Shown: in pieces, positions 57,591-64,000 of the stretch
Layout: the number at the start of each line of letters is the position of its first letter
Position numbering within the stretch: position 1 is the stretch's first letter
From: Actinomycetota bacterium
GTDB taxonomy: Bacteria; Actinomycetota; Geothermincolia; Fen-727; Anoxymicrobiaceae
Direction: 5' to 3'
Length of the DNA stretch: 64,000 bases
NCBI GenBank assembly: GCA_018896525.1
Contig: JAHIMR010000048.1
Span: 124,001-188,000 of the forward strand
The notes under the pieces: model-generated
Seen by the model: the letters and a program-made list of their open reading frames with translations, nothing else
What the model was told of the DNA's origin: nothing
Database searches by the model: none
Program-made: the position numbers and the translations under genes

Positions 57591-58676
57591 GTGAGAGGAG
57601 TATTTGTGAACAAGGCCCTCAAGTCCGTTCTTGTCGTACTCCTACTTGTCCTCATGGTCGCCTCCGGAGGGCTTTTCGCGTTCACCTTCACCCGACAGAG
57701 TGCGGCGTACAGCCCGGACAAGGTAGAACTTGACGTCGAGGTACACGCCAGGGACCAGATACTGACGTGCGCTTACAAAGCCTACGGTAACCCAGACCTG
57801 CCCTACTGGATCGCAAAGACCCTGGTCAAGAATACCGGCAAGATACCGGTTTATGACTTCAGGATCTCCTACAAGGTGGGCGATTACACTGACTGGACAT
57901 CCGGTGAGATTTATCCGGTAATAGTACCCGGTGAAACAGTAAGGGATTACTGCTGGCCCTCGCTCGACCCCGAGAAGATCGAACGACTCACAACCAAGAC
58001 CCCCGTCGATCTCGTCGTGAAATATGAGTATAAGGAGCTCGCCAAACCGATCGAGGATTACGAGAAGATCTATCTTCTCGGTAAGAACGACTTCGCCAAT
58101 ACAAGCCTCCCGGAAGACCAGCTATACACGTTTGCGGATTCCCGTGACAACTATCCTTTCCTCGCCGCGTTCATAACCCCGACCGAGGGTTTCACCAAGG
58201 ACCTCGCACATAGTATCGCGGGGGGCTTGTCCACGCAGACAGACGATAATGACGCCTACGAGATGCTCATCAGGATATACAACAGGATGCAGGAACTCGG
58301 CGTGAAGTACACCCAGCCACCTGATGCTCCCGGCGAGCCACAAGGCATAACGCAGGTCACACAGTTCCCGAGGGAAACGATAGAAAGAGCCTCGGGTACA
58401 TGCGTGGAACTCTCTATCGCGTTCTGTGGTCTGCTGGAAGCGGTGGGTGTAAGGTCATACCTCGCCCTTATCCCCGGTCATTGCATACCGGTTGCAGAGC
58501 TGCCGAACAGCGGAGAGTGGTACGCGATCGAATCGACCATGGTGGATAGCCCACTCCCGGCCGTGGATGCTGTTAACGCGGCCGCTCAAACACTGTCGGA
58601 AGCATCGTCAACCGGCGATATCATCTACGTGGACATACAGCACTGGTGGGAAAAGGGGTTTGTACCGTCATGGTAG
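57591..58676 (+). CDS. Secreted transglutaminase-like protein
   Basis: N-terminal TM; RASGTCVELSIAFCGLLEAVGVRSYLALIPGHCIPVAEL...WYAIESTMV (Cys-His-Glu/Asp arrangement). Confidence 0.65.
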   Translation: MRGVFVNKALKSVLVVLLLVLMVASGGLFAFTFTRQSAAYSPDKVELDVEVHARDQILTCAYKAYGNPDLPYWIAKTLVKNTGKIPVYDFRISYKVGDYTDWTSGEIYPVIVPGETVRDYCWPSLDPEKIERLTTKTPVDLVVKYEYKELAKPIEDYEKIYLLGKNDFANTSLPEDQLYTFADSRDNYPFLAAFITPTEGFTKDLAHSIAGGLSTQTDDNDAYEMLIRIYNRMQELGVKYTQPPDAPGEPQGITQVTQFPRETIERASGTCVELSIAFCGLLEAVGVRSYLALIPGHCIPVAELPNSGEWYAIESTMVDSPLPAVDAVNAAAQTLSEASSTGDIIYVDIQHWWEKGFVPSW

Positions 58677-58687
58677 GGAGCTCAAAG

Positions 58688-59599
58688 ATGAGTACAAGGG
58701 TTTTATTAGCGCTTACTGTCATACTGCTGCTGGTACTTGCGTCCCCACTGCCGGCAACGGCCCAGGAGGAGGCGTCCCAGGAGGAAGCTACGATAAACGA
58801 AGAGTACACCGTAACCATTAACGACGTGGGGGACGCCCATATAGAGAGCGTTATCGAATACCTGCCCGATGATTTCGAGGTAATCGTGGGCGTTATGGAC
58901 GAGAACCCCGATTTCTTCAGCAGGGGTTACACCGCCGATACCAACATCGGCGAGGTTGAGAACTTCAAGACGGAACTCGACAACTCCTCCAACAGCTTGA
59001 GCATTTCATTCGATACCCCTGGATACTCCTACAACATGGAGGACCACTGGGCCGCGTTCGGTTTCCCGACTGAGCCGAAAAAGGTGTCCGACAACAATTT
59101 CGAGTACGAGGAAACATCTAAATCCAACGGTTACTTCACCCTTTATACCGACCAGATATGGCACACCAAGAACACACTGGTGCTGCCCGAGGACGCCTCC
59201 GGCGCCAAATACAACGAGAAAGACAAATCGATGGAGTACAAGCTTCCGGCGGCTACGATGGGTTTCTGGAGCGAGAACCGGTCGTCTCTCCTCATCATCT
59301 TCGGCGCCTGCACTCTCCTGTTCCTGGCCCTCTTCATCCTTGTGCTCACCAGGAAGGCCGCTCCCAGGCCCGCCGCCGCGGTTCCGGTGGCGACGGTGAC
59401 GCCCGGGACTCGTACTTTCCCCACCGCTCCACCGGCCGGAGTACCCCCGCCCACGCGTCCCGCGCCTCCACAACCCACCCCGGCGGCCCCCGCGCAACAA
59501 CAGCCACCTGCCCAGGCCGCCAAGGTGTACTGCAAGAACTGCGGAGCGGAGATGGGCCCGGGAAAGCAGTTCTGTACTCGCTGCGGGGAACAGGGTTAA
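58688..59599 (+). CDS. Secreted/membrane protein with C-terminal zinc ribbon
   Basis: Signal peptide LLALTVILLLVLASPLPATAQEE, TM SLLIIFGACTLLFLALFILVL, ribbon YCKNCGAEMGPGKQFCTRCGEQG. Confidence 0.75.
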   Translation: MSTRVLLALTVILLLVLASPLPATAQEEASQEEATINEEYTVTINDVGDAHIESVIEYLPDDFEVIVGVMDENPDFFSRGYTADTNIGEVENFKTELDNSSNSLSISFDTPGYSYNMEDHWAAFGFPTEPKKVSDNNFEYEETSKSNGYFTLYTDQIWHTKNTLVLPEDASGAKYNEKDKSMEYKLPAATMGFWSENRSSLLIIFGACTLLFLALFILVLTRKAAPRPAAAVPVATVTPGTRTFPTAPPAGVPPPTRPAPPQPTPAAPAQQQPPAQAAKVYCKNCGAEMGPGKQFCTRCGEQG

Positions 59600-59699
59600 C
59601 GTACCGTTGATCTCATCTGCCTATTGACAACTCTCTTTAATTAGTATAAAATTAATTGTTTATTCTTTGTCCAAATAGCAGGTATGGAGAGGTGATCGC

Positions 59700-59990
59700 T
59701 TGAGAAACACCGAGCCCCTTGGAAACAACGTGATGGAAAGAATCCGGGACGACCTCAAGGAGTGCCTTGGCACCAAGCTCAAAGTGAAGGCAAACAAGGG
59801 ACGAAAGATAGTCATAGAGAACATGGCGATACTGGAGGAAACGTATCCGCACGTGTTCGTTGTCAGGGTCGAAACGAAATCCGCCCCGAGCCAGAGGGTT
59901 TCTTACAGTTACACGGACATAATAACCAAGACTGTGGAGCTCTCGTACCCCGAGACCGACGAGGCCCTGTTCCCCTGGCTCAACAGTTAG
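59700..59990 (+). CDS. veg: Veg-family protein
   Basis: IRDDLKECLGTKLKVKANKGRKIVIENMAILEETYPHVFVVRVE...RVSYSYTDIITKTVELSY. Confidence 0.85.
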   Translation: MRNTEPLGNNVMERIRDDLKECLGTKLKVKANKGRKIVIENMAILEETYPHVFVVRVETKSAPSQRVSYSYTDIITKTVELSYPETDEALFPWLNS

Positions 59991-59998
59991 CCCTAAGT

Positions 59999-60039
59999 AA
60001 AAAAAGCGCGGCGCTCGATTACGCGCCGCGCTTTTTTTT
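59999..60039. terminator. Bidirectional intrinsic terminator
   Basis: aaaaaaa-gcgcggcgc-tcgattac-gcgccgcgc-tttttttt. Confidence 0.92.
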
Positions 60040-60162
60040 ATTGCGCAAGGCACGTCGTTTGCCCATCGTTCCCCTGTAAGGATAGAATATCCCGAGCGTA
60101 AATCTCGCGCCCTGGAGGCGCGCCCGGCGCTGGAAGCCGGATATCATCACCGGGAGGTAGCA

Positions 60163-61341
60163 TTGGAAAACGTGGTCATAGCATCAGCTGTAAGAACTCC
60201 TTTTGGAACATTCGGGGGGTCTCTCAAGTCGGTCAGCCCCACCGAGATGTCCGTCGTCGTTATCAACGAAGCGCTCGAGCGGGCGGGCCTTCCGAAAGAT
60301 AGCGTCGACGAGGTCATCTTCGGCCAGGTCATACCACGCACCGATGAGAACAACCTTGTGCCCAGGGGGGCCGCCCTCGCGGCCGGGATTCCCGACACCG
60401 TCCCCGCCCACACCACAATCCGGGGCTGCGGCTCGGGCATGGAGTCGATCATCGCGGGGACCCGCCAGATACTGCTGGATGAGGACGAGATCATATTGGC
60501 CGGCGGTGTTGACAACATGAGCATGGCGCCGTACCTGGCCAAGGACGCGCGGTTCGGCCTGCGCATGCGCGACTCGGTCCTCACCGACAGCCTGTGGGAG
60601 GTCCTTCACGACCCGCATACAGGGCTCATAATGGGCATTACCGCTGAGAACATCGCGGCGCGCCACGACATCAGCCGCGCCGACCAGGACCGGCACGCGT
60701 TCACCTCGAACCACAGGGCGCTTGCCGCGATCGCGGATGGAAAGCTCAAATCCCAGATAATACCGGTCGAGGTGAAAACACGGAAGGGCTCGTTCACCTT
60801 CGACACCGACGAGCACCCCAAGGACTCCTCCCTGGAGAAGCTCTCAAAGCTGCCGACCGCCTTCAAGGAAGGAGGGTCGGTTACCGCCGGTAACTCCTCG
60901 GGCATAAACGACGGCGCCGGCGCGGTCGTGATAATGCCGGAATCGCGCGCCAAGGCGGAAGGTATCACCCCGCTGGCCCGGATTATCTCCTGGGCTACCG
61001 CGGCGGTGGACCCCGCGTACATGGGCTACGGCCCGGTCCCATCATCTCGAAAGGCTCTGAAGAGAGCCGGCATGAGCGTCGGCGACATCGAGTACTGGGA
61101 GGTAAACGAGGCGTTCTCGGCCCAGTACCTCTACTGCGAAAGGGAACTCGGGCTTGACCCGGAGAAGACCAACATCTGGGGCGGAGCCGTCGCTTACGGG
61201 CATCCCGTCGGGGCGACCGGGAACCGCCTGGTGACCACGATCATCGAGATCCTGCGGGACCGGGACGCGAACATAGGGCTCGCGACTATGTGCATCGGAG
61301 GCGGCCAGGGATCCGCGATGATACTGGAGCGGCTGTCTTAG
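60163..61341 (+). CDS. Acetyl-CoA acetyltransferase (thiolase)
   Basis: ASAVRTPFGTFGGSLKSVSPTEMSVVVINEALERAG; HTTIRGCGSGMESI; GGAVAYGHPVGATGNRLVTTIIEIL. Confidence 0.92.
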   Translation: MENVVIASAVRTPFGTFGGSLKSVSPTEMSVVVINEALERAGLPKDSVDEVIFGQVIPRTDENNLVPRGAALAAGIPDTVPAHTTIRGCGSGMESIIAGTRQILLDEDEIILAGGVDNMSMAPYLAKDARFGLRMRDSVLTDSLWEVLHDPHTGLIMGITAENIAARHDISRADQDRHAFTSNHRALAAIADGKLKSQIIPVEVKTRKGSFTFDTDEHPKDSSLEKLSKLPTAFKEGGSVTAGNSSGINDGAGAVVIMPESRAKAEGITPLARIISWATAAVDPAYMGYGPVPSSRKALKRAGMSVGDIEYWEVNEAFSAQYLYCERELGLDPEKTNIWGGAVAYGHPVGATGNRLVTTIIEILRDRDANIGLATMCIGGGQGSAMILERLS

Positions 61342-61374
61342 TACCGTTGAGCGATCGGGCCTCGCGGAAGATCA

Positions 61375-63588
61375 TCACGCCGGTTCTCGCGTTCGTACGT
61401 CCGTCTGTAGCGTCGATAGAAGTGCTTCGACCTCCACCGCCACGCGCCTTAGTTCCTCGAGTTCCTCGTGGCCCGGCTCTTCGGGGCCGTAGCGCGCACG
61501 GTTGAACAGGGCCATGAATCCCCCGACGAGGGTCGTCCCCAGGCGGGAGTCGGCCTGCGCACCGTACTCCTTCGGTGTTTCCGAGAGGCGTCGCGTTATG
61601 CCCGCACCCGCGAGGGCCTCCGCCACGCGGTCAAATACGAGTGCAACCTTTTGTCGCGGCCCCGGTTCCAGGCAGGCATCCGGGCGAGGACTCCGCAGCC
61701 GCCTGTGTTTCAGGAATACCCCCAGCAGCAGTAGCAGAAGCCCTGTGAACCCCATCGCCAGTGGCCAGTGGCCCGCCACCGCGCTCGCCGCCCGCGACAT
61801 CGCTCCGGAAACGCTTTCCGCCGCGCGAGAGAGTCCCCTCCACATGGCCGGAGGGAACACCTTTGACAGCGCCCTGCCTATATCCGGCACAATAGAGAAC
61901 CCTTCCCAGTTGCCGCCTGTGCCGGCTTCGGGGGAAAGGTCGGACCATCCCGGCGTCGCCTCGAAAGGTATCCACCCGAACACCTGGAAGTAGACCTCCA
62001 CCCACGCGTGGGCGTCTCTGCTGCTGACCTCGTAGTAACCGGTCAGCGCGTTGAAGTCGCCGGTGTCGTACCCGACCGCCACGCGGGCGGGTATGCCCAG
62101 CGTGCGACACATGACCGCGAGAGTGGTCGCGAAATGCTCACAGTAACCCCTCTTCTCACGAAAAAGGAAGAACTCAACCGTGTTCTCGTCATCGGCCTGG
62201 CGAGGGCAGTTCAGGTCATACGGGTACTTCGCCTTCAGGTGAGCGGACAGCGCCTGGACTTTGTCGTAGCTATTGCTCTCGAGGCCGGCAACGCCCTCCG
62301 CCAGGCGGGCCACCTCCGGTGACATCTCCGGCAGTTGAAGGAACCTCTCCATCAGGCCGGGAGGGTATATGCCCTTTGCCCCCCTTAACATCTCCGGGGT
62401 AACGTCGCTAACCTCGGAGATAACGGTATATATCATTCCGGGATCAAGGATGATCGGCGTCAGCACCGACATCATGGAGTCCACCTTGAGCACCTGCGTC
62501 GGGAAGAACACGTCCCTCGGCAGGTAGGCGGCGAAGATCGTGTTCGGCAGTTCCTGCTCGATGAAGAACGTCTGTACCACTGCTTTGGTGGAGTATCGCG
62601 ACGGTTCACCCGGGTAGCTCACGCTGAGCGGCAAACCACTCGAGAACACCTCCTCGTACTCCTCCTCGGTGTTCTCCCATCCGTTACCGATGAACCGGTC
62701 GAAGGCGGTTGACCTCCAGTACGCCCGGTAATCGCTCCGGACTTTCATTACCGTGACATCCGCGGGTACTCCCCGTACACGCAGGTCGAGGAAATCGTTG
62801 AACCCGTGGTAAGCGTTCGGGTTGAACGGAAGCGGGCTCGACGGAAATCGATCGGGGAGTTCCTCGTAGCCCGGATTCCTTATCAAGCCCTCGAACCCCC
62901 CCGTCGTATCCCGCATTTCCGAAACCGGCAGATAGTGACTTCTGAAGCCTGGCAGGCGGGGCAACAACATGAACAGGGCAAGGGTCAGCGGGACAAGGGC
63001 TATGCTTGCCAGCACAAACGACCACCGGGGAGACCTGCCCTTCCCTTTCACCAAGACGTCCGACGTCCTCGCCAGCGTTGAGCGGTGCCCCAGGTACAGG
63101 GATGCCAGGCCCGCTATGAAAAACGGGATGATTATGTACAGGAAGTCACTGGAAATGCTTAGCGACCCCGCGAACGCGATCAGTATCGTGGCGCTTACCA
63201 GCGAGAAATCGAGATCCCGGTGTGTGGGCAGGTCGAACGAGTGCAGCACCTGCAGCCATAGAAACAACCTCACCATTGGGTACCGGAGGTCGTACACATG
63301 CCCTCCGACTTCCGTCCAGAAGACAGCGAAGGCGACCAGCATAAGGACCATCAGGACACCCTTGACCCAGACGCGGGAGTTCTTTCTCGCGCGGTAGGAG
63401 TACCAGGAGCCGACGGTCACGCCAACCATGACCACCACGCCCATTGGAGCGCCGGTGGAGCCACTCCTCAACGCCGCGAACACGCTTATGAGTACGGTGA
63501 CCACCACCGCGACCCTGAATCTTACCGAGTCCTCGGATGGACCGGTCCTGTTGATTACCCGGTAATACTCAACGGCTCGTTTAAACAC
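61375..63588 (-). CDS. TgpA-like multi-TM transglutaminase-domain protein
   Basis: Multiple N-terminal TMs; FFLFREKRGYCEHFATTLAVMCRTLGIPARVAVGYDTGDFN...SRDAHAWVEVYFQVFGWIPFEATPGW. Confidence 0.9.
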   Translation of the reverse strand: MFKRAVEYYRVINRTGPSEDSVRFRVAVVVTVLISVFAALRSGSTGAPMGVVVMVGVTVGSWYSYRARKNSRVWVKGVLMVLMLVAFAVFWTEVGGHVYDLRYPMVRLFLWLQVLHSFDLPTHRDLDFSLVSATILIAFAGSLSISSDFLYIIIPFFIAGLASLYLGHRSTLARTSDVLVKGKGRSPRWSFVLASIALVPLTLALFMLLPRLPGFRSHYLPVSEMRDTTGGFEGLIRNPGYEELPDRFPSSPLPFNPNAYHGFNDFLDLRVRGVPADVTVMKVRSDYRAYWRSTAFDRFIGNGWENTEEEYEEVFSSGLPLSVSYPGEPSRYSTKAVVQTFFIEQELPNTIFAAYLPRDVFFPTQVLKVDSMMSVLTPIILDPGMIYTVISEVSDVTPEMLRGAKGIYPPGLMERFLQLPEMSPEVARLAEGVAGLESNSYDKVQALSAHLKAKYPYDLNCPRQADDENTVEFFLFREKRGYCEHFATTLAVMCRTLGIPARVAVGYDTGDFNALTGYYEVSSRDAHAWVEVYFQVFGWIPFEATPGWSDLSPEAGTGGNWEGFSIVPDIGRALSKVFPPAMWRGLSRAAESVSGAMSRAASAVAGHWPLAMGFTGLLLLLLGVFLKHRRLRSPRPDACLEPGPRQKVALVFDRVAEALAGAGITRRLSETPKEYGAQADSRLGTTLVGGFMALFNRARYGPEEPGHEELEELRRVAVEVEALLSTLQTDVRTREPA

Positions 63589-64000
63589 CCGCTCACCCCT
63601 CGCCCGCGAGTCAACAAAAAAAGAGTTGCACCTCGTCCGCGAACCGGTCCATCCTGCATACCCGGTGGGCGCCAGTCCTCGCCGCCTTTCGCGTAGGACT
63701 CGTCTGCGACCAGCACCAGTGAGCCACCCCCCAGGCCGCTCAGCGCGGCAAGGGCTTGCACCATGGTGACCGCTGCCGTGTTGGCAACGACACAGATCGC
63801 GGAGCCCGGCATCAGCGACCGCCCGGCGAAAGACAGTATGCCCTCCAGGCCGCCGGCTTCCAACACGCCGCCCGCCCGCGGCGGGCGGTAATCCGCGAGC
63901 ACCGCGAGCAATCCGGGCACCCCACCGCCCTCATGAAACTCGAACAACTCCTTCCCGGGCACGATCAACCCGGGCACGCTCCCCGTGACCGAGAAGTAGT
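63555..64000 (-). CDS. DUF58-type protein, C-terminal part (runs off window end)
   Basis: YFSVTGSVPGLIVPGKELFEFHEGGGVPGLLAVLADYRPP...; overlaps the TgpA-like start by 34 bp, as expected for a DUF58-TgpA pair. Confidence 0.6.
   Translation of the reverse strand, partial: YFSVTGSVPGLIVPGKELFEFHEGGGVPGLLAVLADYRPPRAGGVLEAGGLEGILSFAGRSLMPGSAICVVANTAAVTMVQALAALSGLGGGSLVLVADESYAKGGEDWRPPGMQDGPVRGRGATLFLLTRGRGVSGCLNEPLSITG

Overview
This 64 kb, GC-rich bacterial window looks actinobacterial in gene content and codon bias (inference; no taxonomic search was possible). It is mostly chromosomal housekeeping and metabolic genes: Lon, Hsp20 and ClpB; two LCP ligases; three thiolases and a FadB-type enzyme; several secreted or cytoplasmic glycoside hydrolases (trehalase/MGH1-like, GH42-like, TM1410/GH114-like, GH36); SDRs; and an mtnP-PfkB-S2P-ThiS-ThiF run. 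The most interesting locus is a complete IscB RNA-guided nuclease gene (PLMP, split RuvC, bridge helix and HNH, catalytic residues intact) at about 45.54-47.00 kb. Upstream of it is a structured RNA region that looks like a HEARO/omega RNA, including a perfect 10-bp long-range helix. That RNA region is also open in frame with IscB and carries a strong Shine-Dalgarno plus ATG. Other unexplained structure: a RAYT (REP-associated tyrosine transposase) with 51-bp flanking direct repeats and a 17-bp-arm REP-like palindrome; three copies of a ~164-bp MITE-like element with terminal inverted repeats; a dispersed hairpin family with compensatory arm changes; a 131-bp tandem repeat with tRNA T-arm-like 3' ends; a promoter-terminator leader upstream of an RRM protein gene (likely attenuator); a pseudokinase; and a decayed histidine kinase. 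No CRISPR array, rRNA or canonical tRNA was identified by eye.
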